NCBI GenBank assembly: GCA_964657395.1
Contig: CAZZUX010000007.1
Span: 1-64,000 of the forward strand
Reading direction: 5' to 3'
DNA length: 64,000 nt
Source: G963692885 sp964657395
GTDB taxonomy: Bacteria; Acidobacteriota; Terriglobia; Terriglobales; Acidobacteriaceae
Of this stretch, positions 51,735-60,030 are shown piece after piece. A program made the translations under genes and the position numbers. How positions within the stretch are numbered: position 1 is the stretch's first letter; each line of letters starts with the position of its first letter. The notes under the pieces were generated by a model that did no database searches, was not told where the DNA came from, and was given only the letters and a program-made list of their open reading frames with translations.

Positions 51735-53150
51735 TTGAGTCAGAAAGACACGCGGCAATCCGATCGTGTGCTGCTGGTATCTCTTGTCGCAGAAGTGCGG
51801 GTACCCAGTACGAAGGGCAAGCCCCGAACGTTAGCGCAATCGGCCCGTATGGCACGTTCCGCTTCCATCCTTTCCAGTACCGGCGAGGCTGATCTTCCAT
51901 GGGACGAAGGGGACAATCCTCGGTCCCGCGGATTGTTCCATCACACCCCGACAATCGAAGAAGCAGAGTTGTCGATGGCGGAGTTTCGCGAGCTCGTACA
52001 GAGTGCCGGCGGGAAAATCGCAGGCGAGGTGATCCAGCGGCGTCCAGCGCCTGATCCCGCCACTTTGATCGGCAAAGGCAAAGTAAAAGAAGTCACAGAT
52101 GCGGTAGGTTCTACAGGCGCAGATATTGTGCTGTTCGATCATGACCTGACTCCGACCCAGCTGCGCAACCTGGAGAATGAGTTGCCGTGCCGTGTTCTTG
52201 ATCGGACGCAGTTGATCCTGGACATCTTCGCGCGCCATGCGCGAACCCGTGAAGGGCAATTGCAAGTCGAACTGGCCCAATTGGAATACATCCTTCCCAG
52301 GTTGACCGGGCGGGGAGCAGCGATGTCACAGACGGGTGGTGGCATTGGAACCAGGGGACCCGGTGAAACCAAGCTCGAAACAGACCGCCGTCGAATTCAG
52401 AAGCGGTTGGTACAGCTGCGTCGCGAGCTCGAGTCAGTGCGCACGGTCCGAAGCCAGCAGAGACAGCGACGCGAATCAGTGCCTGTGCCGACAGTTGCGC
52501 TGGTGGGCTACACAAATGCTGGCAAGAGCACGCTTTTCAATGCGCTTACCGGGGCCGGCGTGCTCGAGTCAGCACGCATGTTTGCTACCCTCGATCCAAA
52601 GCTGAAGGCCATCCAGCTGCCTTCACGCCGCAAGATCCTGCTATCGGATACCGTGGGCTTTATCCGCGACCTTCCGCATACGCTGGTGACGTCTTTCCGG
52701 GCAACGCTTGAAGAAGTGCAGAAAGCAGAAGTGCTGATTCATGTGCAGGATGCCTCGAGTCCAACGAGGGAGATTCAGAAGGCCGAGGTAGAAAAGGTAC
52801 TGGCCGAGTTGGATGTTCTTGGAAAGCCTCGGCTCGAAGTGCTGAACAAGATGGACATGGTAAGCGGGGTAGAGCGCAATATGGCTGAGCTAACACCTGA
52901 CGCCATCTGTATTTCCGCTTTGTCAGGGGAAGGATTGCCCGCACTGCTGGCGAGAGTGGATGCGTCGTTGACACTGGATCCTGTGGTAGAAGAGCAGTTC
53001 CTGGTGCCGCAAAGCGAAGGGCGTACGCTGGCTGCGCTGGGCGCGGGCGCAACTATCGAACAAAAGGAGTTTCGCGGCGACCATGTCTGGATGATGGTGG
53101 CCGGTCCCGCATCCCTGCTGGGGCGATACAAGCAGTTCAAGGTCAGGTAA
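51735..53150 (+). CDS. hflX: Ribosome-associated GTPase HflX
   Basis: A 471-residue GTPase that splits stalled or heat-damaged 70S ribosomes. The N-terminal domain (about 10-235) has FRELVQSAGG, IGKGKVKEV and FDHDLTPTQLRNLE. The long helix before the G domain has ILPRLTGRGAAMSQTGGGIG and RGPGETKLETDRR. The G domain then has G1 GYTNAGKSTLFNAL, G3 DTVGFIRDLPHTLV and G4 NKMD. Start TTG 51735; the family-conserved VLLVSLV follows soon after. It is somewhat longer than E. coli HflX (426). It follows hfq and is separated from the ATP synthase genes by 274 bases. Confidence 0.94.
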   Translation: MSQKDTRQSDRVLLVSLVAEVRVPSTKGKPRTLAQSARMARSASILSSTGEADLPWDEGDNPRSRGLFHHTPTIEEAELSMAEFRELVQSAGGKIAGEVIQRRPAPDPATLIGKGKVKEVTDAVGSTGADIVLFDHDLTPTQLRNLENELPCRVLDRTQLILDIFARHARTREGQLQVELAQLEYILPRLTGRGAAMSQTGGGIGTRGPGETKLETDRRRIQKRLVQLRRELESVRTVRSQQRQRRESVPVPTVALVGYTNAGKSTLFNALTGAGVLESARMFATLDPKLKAIQLPSRRKILLSDTVGFIRDLPHTLVTSFRATLEEVQKAEVLIHVQDASSPTREIQKAEVEKVLAELDVLGKPRLEVLNKMDMVSGVERNMAELTPDAICISALSGEGLPALLARVDASLTLDPVVEEQFLVPQSEGRTLAALGAGATIEQKEFRGDHVWMMVAGPASLLGRYKQFKVR

Positions 53151-53333
53151 TCGGGACCCGACTGCTTTTACAGGAACTTAGAAACGGGCCATATTGAAGG
53201 GCGCGGTGTAAAGTCCCTTGAATACAGCCCGTCTGACCCTGAACCGGGTCTAGGTGGTACCCTTAGTGTACGCCGGTTGCTTCTCGCGTCAATTGAAAAT
53301 AGCCAGTTACCTGGACGTCGCTAAGTGCCAAAA

Positions 53334-53363
53334 TTGACACCCACTTTTAACGTCTGGTAGAAA
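53334..53363 (+). promoter_or_regulatory. atpF': Candidate promoter for the ATP synthase operon
   Basis: TTGACA at 53334-53339 is a full -35 match; TAGAAA at 53358-53363 (18-base spacer) is a four-of-six -10 match. It lies about 60 bases before the first atp start codon. The preceding 53151-53330 stretch contains a GACCC/GGGTC hairpin (53235-53250) but no T run, so hflX read-through is possible. Confidence 0.4.
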
Positions 53364-53424
53364 CAAGTGTTCCGGTAAAACCTCGAAACTTACCATCCCC
53401 TGGGATGGCCCGCTCGGTGACTGC

Positions 53425-53901
53425 ATGGACAAAATACTGCATCAACTCGGTGACCTTTTTCTCGGCTCTGTGCCGACGATCATCCTGTTTGTGCTCGTTT
53501 TGTTCTTCTACAAGATACTTGTCTATAAGCCACTTACGCGATTGCTGGCGGAGCGACGCGAGCGCACGCTGGGGAGTGTCGAGAAGGCCTCCTCCGCAAT
53601 ACAGTCAGCCGATGCCAAGTCACAGGAGTACGAGGCCAGACTGCGATCGGCGCGGCTGGAGATCGGTCGTCAGCGCGAACTGCGGATACAACATTGGAAT
53701 CGTGAGCGCGAAAACATCCTGACCGATGCGCGCCATACTGCTCAGGAACGTGTGAAGGAATCGAAAGCAGCAGTCGAGCAGGAGATGGTCGCCGCACGGC
53801 AAACGATCGAGGCAAATACGGACCAGCTTGCGGCACAGATTTTGAGCAGCGTTCTTCCAAGTAAATCGGTAGCACATGCACCGATGGAAGGAGCTCGTTG
53901 A
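53425..53901 (+). CDS. atpF': ATP synthase F0 subunit b' (AtpF')
   Basis: A 158-residue stator subunit. One N-terminal membrane helix (about 14-34, SVPTIILFVLVLFFYKILVY) is followed by PLTRLLAERRERT and a long charged coiled coil to about residue 140 (AKSQEYEARLRSARLEIGRQ), which links F0 to the delta subunit. Two b-type genes in a row usually mean a heterodimeric b/b' stator. Its last codons overlap the start of the second b gene. It is the first gene of the atp cluster. Confidence 0.88.
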   Translation: MDKILHQLGDLFLGSVPTIILFVLVLFFYKILVYKPLTRLLAERRERTLGSVEKASSAIQSADAKSQEYEARLRSARLEIGRQRELRIQHWNRERENILTDARHTAQERVKESKAAVEQEMVAARQTIEANTDQLAAQILSSVLPSKSVAHAPMEGAR

Positions 53902-54677
53902 TGCTGAATGATCGTTCGCTGTCTCGGCACAGGCGGTTATATTGGATCTCTTTTGCAGCTTCGGCCTTGCTGGCACTTGTTCCGTTCGCGACGGCACAGC
54001 AGGGAAAGTCACAGCCGGCCATGCAGCAGGCAGAGCGAACGCAGAACAAGTCAGGCGGCGCTTCGTTCATTACACCGGAGACTGCTCACAACCAGAACAT
54101 TCCGGCCGCGGAAGAAGAGGACGAAACAGCTGTCTACAAGAATTCACCATCCGTCCGCAAAATTGGCGGAATGATGGGCCTTTCACCTAGAGACTCTTCC
54201 TCAGCATTTGAATACTTCAATTTCGTTTTGCTTGCCGGGATTGTGGTGTACTACCTGGCCAAGGCGATGCCCAAGGTATTTCGTGAGCGGCAGAAGAAGA
54301 TTGATCAGCAACTGGTGGAAGCACGGACTGCAACCGAAGAAGCTCATGAGCGTCTGCAGGTGGTAGAAGCGCGGCTCGGGCAACTGGATAAGCAGATCGA
54401 CGAATTACGCAGGCGGGCTGAAGAAGAAGGCGCCGAAGATGAAAAGCGCATTCAGCATTCCATTGAAGAGGAACGAAAGAAGATTGTGGCGGCAGCTGAG
54501 CAGGAGATTGCTGTTGCTGCATCGACGGCGCAGACCAGCCTGCGCCGCTTTGCGGCCGAGCTTGCCGTGGAGCGTGCATCCGGACAGCTTCGGCTTTCAG
54601 AGCAGCAGGATCGCACCCTGATCCATGACTTTGCCAGGGATCTGGCTCAGGCTGATCTGCAGGAGAGGCGCAACTAA
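53901..54677 (+). CDS. atpF: ATP synthase F0 subunit b with signal peptide-like N-terminus
   Basis: The second stator b subunit, about 258 residues instead of the usual 155-170. The first 33 residues are a signal peptide-like segment (LYWISFAASALLALVPFATA), followed by a Gln/Glu-rich spacer of about 65 residues. The true b-subunit membrane helix comes at about 100-118 (YFNFVLLAGIVVYYLAKAMP), then a coiled coil (QQLVEARTATEEAHERLQVV) to the end. If the N-terminus is cleaved, the mature protein has its N-terminus in the periplasm, which fits b topology. ATG 53901 follows a TTG at 53898. It overlaps atpH by one base. Confidence 0.85.
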   Translation: MLNDRSLSRHRRLYWISFAASALLALVPFATAQQGKSQPAMQQAERTQNKSGGASFITPETAHNQNIPAAEEEDETAVYKNSPSVRKIGGMMGLSPRDSSSAFEYFNFVLLAGIVVYYLAKAMPKVFRERQKKIDQQLVEARTATEEAHERLQVVEARLGQLDKQIDELRRRAEEEGAEDEKRIQHSIEEERKKIVAAAEQEIAVAASTAQTSLRRFAAELAVERASGQLRLSEQQDRTLIHDFARDLAQADLQERRN

Positions 54678-55213
54678 TGGCAGCCTACACGGGTGCGTAT
54701 GCACGAGCCTTGGCCGATGTTGTGGTCGATAGGAAGTTAGATCCAGCTGAAATCGATCAGCAATTAGGTGATTTTATAGAAGCATTGCAGGTACCTGATC
54801 TTCGGGAAGTGCTCTATAACCCATCTTTCAAGTTGGAACGCCGCCTGTCAGTGCTCGACAAGCTGGTGGAGCGCATGGGGCTGAGCAAGGAAGTCCGCAA
54901 TCTCATCGCAGTGATCATGCGCAATGGCAGGCTGCACGGATTCGCTGAGATCGTCCAGGAATATCGGCGCGAGATCAACAAGCGGCAGAATATATCCCTG
55001 GCCAGTGTGACCACTGCGCGCAGACTGGATGAGCAGGAGAAGAAGGATCTGGAAGCACAGATTGCGAGTGTCGCTGGAACCATGATTCAGGCGACCTTCC
55101 ACGAAGACAGTTTGCTGGTGGGCGGTGTGGTCCTGCAGATCGGATCGACTGTTTACGACGGGTCGGTTCGTGGCCGCCTGCAGCGTCTGAAGGAACAACT
55201 CATCGCTGGCTGA
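54677..55213 (+). CDS. atpH: ATP synthase F1 subunit delta
   Basis: A 178-residue OSCP/delta subunit connecting the alpha3beta3 head to the stator b coiled coils. The N-terminal helical bundle begins YTGAYARALADVVVDRKLDP; the C-terminal domain has the usual SVTTARRLDEQEKKDLEAQI and a GGVVLQIGSTVYDGSVRGRL end, the most conserved part of delta. ATG 54677 shares its A with the atpF stop codon, and atpA starts 37 bases after its TGA. Confidence 0.94.
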   Translation: MAAYTGAYARALADVVVDRKLDPAEIDQQLGDFIEALQVPDLREVLYNPSFKLERRLSVLDKLVERMGLSKEVRNLIAVIMRNGRLHGFAEIVQEYRREINKRQNISLASVTTARRLDEQEKKDLEAQIASVAGTMIQATFHEDSLLVGGVVLQIGSTVYDGSVRGRLQRLKEQLIAG

Positions 55214-55249
55214 TGCCGGCTGTACCTGATTGGAAAGAACTAGATAACG

Positions 55250-56878
55250 ATGGCTCAGATCAACGCAAACGAGATTACGCAGCTACTGCGCGAGCAGATA
55301 GAAAATTACGATACGGCAGTCCAGGTCGACGAGGTCGGCACCATTATCTCGCTCGGCGACGGCATCGCACGCATCCATGGCCTGGAGAAGGCGATGGCTG
55401 GCGAGCTGCTTGATTTTCCGCATAATGTGGCCGGCTTGACCATGAACCTGGAAGAAGACCAGGTGGGCGCAGTGCTGCTGGGTGACTACACCGAATTGCG
55501 CGAAGGCGACCAGGTAAAGAGAACCGGCAAGATCATGAGCGTGCCAGTTGGTGACGGCATGATCGGCCGGGTTGTGAATGCTCTTGGCGTGCCCATCGAT
55601 GATCGTGGACCGGTGGAAGGCACGCAGTTGTTCCCAGTCGAGAGAATCGCTCCGGGCGTCATCGACCGGCAGCCGGTCCGGGAGCCGATGAGCACCGGTA
55701 TCAAAGCCATCGACAGCATGATTCCGATCGGCCGCGGACAACGTGAGCTGATCATCGGCGATCGGCAAACGGGTAAGACGGCCGTGGTGCTGGACACCAT
55801 CATCAACAGTGCTAAAAACAATCTGATCTGCGTGTACTGCGCCATTGGGCAGAAGCGGTCTTCAGTCGCGCAGGTAGTGCAAACGCTGAACGAGTATGGC
55901 GCGATGGCCTACACCATCGTGGTTGCAGCCACTGCCTCGGAGCCGGCGCCAATGCAATACCTCGCGCCCTATGCAGCGACAGCGATCGGCGAATACTTCC
56001 GTGATAACGGCAAGCATGCGTTGGTGATCTACGACGATCTGTCGAAGCACGCGACGGCTTATCGTGAGATCTCGCTGCTTCTGCGTCGTCCGCCCGGTCG
56101 TGAAGCGTATCCAGGCGATGTCTTCTACCTCCATTCTCGACTGCTCGAGCGTTCAGCGAAGATGAGTGACGAACGCGGCGGAGGATCGCTGACCGCGCTG
56201 CCGATTATCGAAACACAGGCCGGCGACGTATCAGCCTACATTCCCACCAACGTCATTTCGATTACCGATGGCCAGATCTACCTGGAGACCGACCTGTTCA
56301 ACTCGGGTGTCCGTCCGGCTGTGAACGTGGGTCTGTCAGTGAGCCGTGTGGGTGGTTCGGCTCAGATCAAGGCTATGCGTCAGGTTGCCGGCACCTTGAA
56401 GCTGGATCTTGCACAGTATCGCGAGCTGGCAGCATTTTCACAATTTGGATCCGACCTGGATAAAGTCACGCAGAACCAGTTGAACCGCGGTCAGCGTCTC
56501 ACTGAGTTGTTGAAACAACCACAGTTTTCTCCGCTGCCAGTTGAAAAGCAGATTGCAATTATCTTTGCAGGAACCAACGGCTATCTCGATGACTTAAAAG
56601 TAGAGCAGATACGCGCATTTGAAGATGGTCTTTACAAGTACCTGGATAATTCGCAGTCGGCCTTGTTGCAGGACATCGTGAAGAAGAAGACGCTCGACGA
56701 TGACTTGAAGAGCCGCTTGAAGGACGCATTAAAAGAGTTTAAGGAAGGCTTCGTCGCCGAGCACCAGGATGCGAAGCTGAAAGAGTCAGCAGTCAAAGAA
56801 CTCAGCGAAGATGAGAAGAAGAAGGCTGCCGCGCAGACAGCAGACGGGCAGCAGAAGAAGGTAGCGGCGAACGCCTAA
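55250..56878 (+). CDS. atpA: ATP synthase F1 subunit alpha
   Basis: A 542-residue non-catalytic nucleotide-binding subunit. INANEITQLLREQIENY opens the protein; GDRQTGKTAVVLDTI is the P-loop, followed by YCAIGQKRSSVAQVV, and VGLSVSRVGGSAQIKAM supplies the arginine finger that reaches into the catalytic site. The tail of about 25 residues beyond the usual end is Lys/Glu/Ala-rich (KELSEDEKKKAAAQ), an unusual extension. Start ATG 55250 follows AAAGAACT with weak complementarity. Confidence 0.96.
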   Translation: MAQINANEITQLLREQIENYDTAVQVDEVGTIISLGDGIARIHGLEKAMAGELLDFPHNVAGLTMNLEEDQVGAVLLGDYTELREGDQVKRTGKIMSVPVGDGMIGRVVNALGVPIDDRGPVEGTQLFPVERIAPGVIDRQPVREPMSTGIKAIDSMIPIGRGQRELIIGDRQTGKTAVVLDTIINSAKNNLICVYCAIGQKRSSVAQVVQTLNEYGAMAYTIVVAATASEPAPMQYLAPYAATAIGEYFRDNGKHALVIYDDLSKHATAYREISLLLRRPPGREAYPGDVFYLHSRLLERSAKMSDERGGGSLTALPIIETQAGDVSAYIPTNVISITDGQIYLETDLFNSGVRPAVNVGLSVSRVGGSAQIKAMRQVAGTLKLDLAQYRELAAFSQFGSDLDKVTQNQLNRGQRLTELLKQPQFSPLPVEKQIAIIFAGTNGYLDDLKVEQIRAFEDGLYKYLDNSQSALLQDIVKKKTLDDDLKSRLKDALKEFKEGFVAEHQDAKLKESAVKELSEDEKKKAAAQTADGQQKKVAANA

Positions 56879-56900
56879 CCGGCTCGCAGGCATTCAAGAA

Positions 56901-58037
56901 ATGGCAAACGTCCTCGATTTACGCCGGCGCATTCGCAGTGTGAAGAACACGCGCCAGATTACCAAGGCCATGAAGATGATCTCGGCGGCAAAGCTGCGCA
57001 AGGCGCAGGATCGCGCGATGGCCTCACGGCCCTATTCGCAGATGATGGCGTCGGTGATCCAGTCTCTGATGCGGCGTATGGATGCGTATGATCCTGCGAC
57101 CGGCGAAGTGCGTCACCCAATGCTGATAGCTCGTGAAGAAAAGAATGTATTGATTGTTGTCGTATCCGGTGACAAGGGGTTCGCCGGAGGCTTCAACACC
57201 AATATCACCAAGGCGGCGTACAAGTTTCTGGATGAACGCGGTGAGAAGAATATCGACATCGAGCCGATCGGAAGAAAGGCACGCGATCTTTTCCGCAAGC
57301 GGTATCCGGCAGCGCGCGTGGAAGAAGAAGCAGCGAATGAGCGGTTCGACCGACTTGCCGCAGGCAATCCTGAGATGACCAATGCGATGGGAAGTCCAGA
57401 CGACGAGCCTGCGCGCAAACGACTCGACCGTAGCGCTCCGATCGAGGTCACAGGCGATCATCCGGGTCTGCTGGGCGACCTTCATTTTCCGAAGGTGAGT
57501 GAAATCGGTAACGATATCGTGCAGCGATACATCGATGGTGAAATCGATTCGGCATACGTCGTCTATAACGAGTTCAAGTCCGTGATTTCTCAGCGGGTGG
57601 TCATGCAGCGCATTCTGCCGGTCACGGATCCTGGGAAAGCCGAACCGGAAGGGCTGATGGAGATTCCGCAGGAAGAGCGAACCCGCGCAGGCGAAGCAGC
57701 CAGGAGTGCCGGCGTGTCGCTCGAGAAACCAGATACCAGTGCCATCGATGAAGAGGCCAAAAATTTCGGGACCGCCGACGTGGATTACATCTACGAGCAG
57801 CCACCGGCAGAAATGCTCGCTGCCCTGCTGCCGCGATATGTATCCACTGAGCTGTACCATGCCATGATCGAGTCAGTAGCCGCAGAACACGCGGCGCGCA
57901 TGACGGCCATGGATTCCGCAACGAACAATGCTTCGGAAATGATCGATACCCTGACGCTGAATATGAATCGTGTGCGACAGGCCGCGATCACTAATGAAAT
58001 TATCGAAATTGTCAGCGGCGCCGCCGCCATCAGTTAG
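56901..58037 (+). CDS. atpG: ATP synthase F1 subunit gamma with two insertions
   Basis: The rotor shaft subunit. The N-terminal helix (LRRRIRSVKNTRQITKAMKM) and the C-terminal helix (NMNRVRQAAITNEIIEIVSG) are canonical, as is VVVSGDKGFAGGFNTNITKA. At 378 residues it is about 90 longer than the usual 285-290. Compared with E. coli gamma from memory, extra material lies at about 138-192 (acidic and Asp/Pro-rich) and at about 243-292 (EIPQEERTRAGEAARSAG). Both fall in the globular Rossmann-like part, away from the shaft helices. atpD begins nine bases downstream. Confidence 0.95.
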   Translation: MANVLDLRRRIRSVKNTRQITKAMKMISAAKLRKAQDRAMASRPYSQMMASVIQSLMRRMDAYDPATGEVRHPMLIAREEKNVLIVVVSGDKGFAGGFNTNITKAAYKFLDERGEKNIDIEPIGRKARDLFRKRYPAARVEEEAANERFDRLAAGNPEMTNAMGSPDDEPARKRLDRSAPIEVTGDHPGLLGDLHFPKVSEIGNDIVQRYIDGEIDSAYVVYNEFKSVISQRVVMQRILPVTDPGKAEPEGLMEIPQEERTRAGEAARSAGVSLEKPDTSAIDEEAKNFGTADVDYIYEQPPAEMLAALLPRYVSTELYHAMIESVAAEHAARMTAMDSATNNASEMIDTLTLNMNRVRQAAITNEIIEIVSGAAAIS

Positions 58038-58045
58038 GAACAGCT

Positions 58046-59545
58046 ATGCCAGAAACCGCAGTCATCCACCAGGAAAACGCCAGCGCACAGAAGACGGGCG
58101 CCCCCAGGCAGAACATCGGACGGGTTATCCAGATTTCCGGACCCGCCGTCGACGTGCAGTTCGAAGAAGCCACCATGCCGCCCATCTACGAATCACTGCG
58201 TGTTGTGAGCGAAGGCTTCGACGTGCCGAACGAGATCAACGTCATCCTCGAGGTGCAGCAGCATATCGGCGAGGGACGTGTACGCTGCATTGCCATGCAA
58301 TCAACAGAAGGCATGGTTCGCGGCATGAAGGTCATTGATCAGGATGGTCCCATCATGGTCCCGGTAGGCGAAGAAACTCTCGGTCGCATCCTGAATGTCA
58401 TCGGCGAGCCGGTAGACGAGCTCGGGCCGGTGAATGCCAAGGAGCGTCGCCCGATCCATCGTGCGGCCCCGCTGTTTGATGAGCAGTCGACCTCGGAGGA
58501 AATGTTTGAGACCGGTGTCAAAGTCATCGATCTCATCCAGCCATTCCTGAAGGGCGGCAAGATAGGATTGATGGGCGGCGCCGGTGTGGGCAAAACGGTC
58601 GTCATTCAGGAGCTGATTAACAACGTTGCCTCAAAGCATGGCGGCGTTTCCGTGTTCGCAGGTGTGGGTGAGCGAACCCGTGAAGGTACCGACCTCTGGC
58701 TTGAGTTTCAGGAATCAGGCGTCATCGATCTGAAAGATCGGAAGAAGTCGAAAGCTGCGCTCGTCTACGGCCAGATGACCGAGCCACCAGGCGCGCGTCT
58801 ACGCGTCGCTCTCACCGGTCTGACACTGGCAGAGTATTTCCGCGATGAACAAGGCGCGGACACCCTGCTCTTCATCGACAACATCTTCCGATTCACCCAG
58901 GCGGGTTCTGAGGTGTCAACGCTCCTGGGCCGTATGCCATCCGCAGTCGGATACCAGCCGAACCTTGCAACAGAAATGGGTGAACTTCAGGAGCGGATTA
59001 CCTCTACCAAGAAAGGTTCAGTCACCTCCGTGCAGGCTATCTATGTGCCCGCTGACGACTTTACCGATCCAGCACCTGCGACGACGTTTGCTCACCTTGA
59101 CGCGACCACTGTATTGTCACGGCCACTGTCCGAGCTGGGTATTTATCCTGCAGTCGATCCGCTTGCCTCGACTTCGCGAATCCTTTCTCCTCGTGTAGTC
59201 GGTCAGGAGCACTACGACGTCGCGCAAGGTGTGAAGCGAATTCTGCAGCGTTATAAGGATCTGCAGGACATCATTGCCATCCTCGGTATCGATGAGCTTT
59301 CGGAAGAAGACAAGACAACTGTCACACGTGCCCGCAAAGTGCAGCGATTCCTGTCGCAGCCCTTCCACGTGGCCGAAGTATTTACCGGCGCACCTGGAAA
59401 GTATGTGAAGGTGGCAGACACCGTCCGTTCGTTCAAGGAAATCATTGAAGGCAAGCACGACAATCTTCCTGAGCAGGCTTTTTACATGAAAGGCGCGATC
59501 GAGGATGTCATTGAAGCTGCTGAGAAGATGAAGGAAACCAACTAG
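58046..59545 (+). CDS. atpD: ATP synthase F1 subunit beta
   Basis: The 499-residue catalytic subunit. Around 27 residues before the conserved NIGRVIQISGPAVDVQF core form an N-terminal extension. The P-loop is GGAGVGKTVVIQEL, the catalytic Glu lies in FAGVGERTREGTDLWLE, Walker B is TLLFIDNIFRFTQAGSE, and the C-terminal DELSEEDKTTV region follows the DELSEED motif contacted by gamma and epsilon. ATG 58046; atpC begins four bases after the stop. Confidence 0.97.
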   Translation: MPETAVIHQENASAQKTGAPRQNIGRVIQISGPAVDVQFEEATMPPIYESLRVVSEGFDVPNEINVILEVQQHIGEGRVRCIAMQSTEGMVRGMKVIDQDGPIMVPVGEETLGRILNVIGEPVDELGPVNAKERRPIHRAAPLFDEQSTSEEMFETGVKVIDLIQPFLKGGKIGLMGGAGVGKTVVIQELINNVASKHGGVSVFAGVGERTREGTDLWLEFQESGVIDLKDRKKSKAALVYGQMTEPPGARLRVALTGLTLAEYFRDEQGADTLLFIDNIFRFTQAGSEVSTLLGRMPSAVGYQPNLATEMGELQERITSTKKGSVTSVQAIYVPADDFTDPAPATTFAHLDATTVLSRPLSELGIYPAVDPLASTSRILSPRVVGQEHYDVAQGVKRILQRYKDLQDIIAILGIDELSEEDKTTVTRARKVQRFLSQPFHVAEVFTGAPGKYVKVADTVRSFKEIIEGKHDNLPEQAFYMKGAIEDVIEAAEKMKETN

Positions 59546-59548
59546 GCA

Positions 59549-59980
59549 ATGGCGGACACTGGTTCCAGGTTGCAGGTAAGACTAGTCACTCCTGAACGCA
59601 TGCTGGTTGACACGACGGTAGATGCTGTAGAGTTGCCGGCACGCAACGGGTACCTCGAAGTGCTGTATGGCCACGCCCCTCTGCTGGCAGAACTTGGAGC
59701 CGGCGACGTCACGCTTCATGGTGCCGGGGATGGCGCTGGTAATCGATACAACGTGGCCTGGGGTTTTGTAGAGGTACTGCCGGACCGAGTGACGATCCTG
59801 GCGGAGAGTGCTCGCAAACCGGAAGAGATTGATCGCGGTGCTGCCGAACAGGAAATGAAAGATGGCCAGAAGCTGTGGGATGAAGCTGGCGAAAAAGCAG
59901 CGCAGTATGAGCGGGCAAACCAGATGATGCGCGAGGCGCAGGCCAAACTGGACAGTGCCGGCGGCGCTTCCCACGCCTGA
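59549..59980 (+). CDS. atpC: ATP synthase F1 subunit epsilon
   Basis: A 143-residue central-stalk subunit. The N-terminal beta sandwich (LQVRLVTPERMLVDTTVDAV, NGYLEVLYGHAPLLAELGAG) is typical. The C-terminal helical hairpin (about 88-140) is Ala/Glu-rich and can inhibit ATP hydrolysis in related enzymes. It ends the atp cluster; genes for subunits a (atpB), c (atpE) and atpI are not in this window. A bidirectional terminator starts 22 bases after its stop. Confidence 0.94.
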   Translation: MADTGSRLQVRLVTPERMLVDTTVDAVELPARNGYLEVLYGHAPLLAELGAGDVTLHGAGDGAGNRYNVAWGFVEVLPDRVTILAESARKPEEIDRGAAEQEMKDGQKLWDEAGEKAAQYERANQMMREAQAKLDSAGGASHA

Positions 59981-60001
59981 GAATCAAACTGCTCGCAAGG
60001 T

Positions 60002-60030
60002 AAAAAGGCGCTCCTGCCGGAGCGCTTTTT
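60002..60030. terminator. Bidirectional rho-independent terminator
   Basis: GCGCTCC (60008-60014) and GGAGCGC (60019-60025) form a perfect 7-bp stem with loop TGCC, flanked by A5 on the left and T5 on the right. The T run serves the rightward atp operon; the A run gives a T run for the leftward aminotransferase gene, whose stop codon (60029-60031) just touches it. Confidence 0.9.

Noticed and set aside
53235..53250. GACCC/GGGTC hairpin after hflX
   Set aside because: Only five base pairs and not followed by T residues, so not called a terminator.
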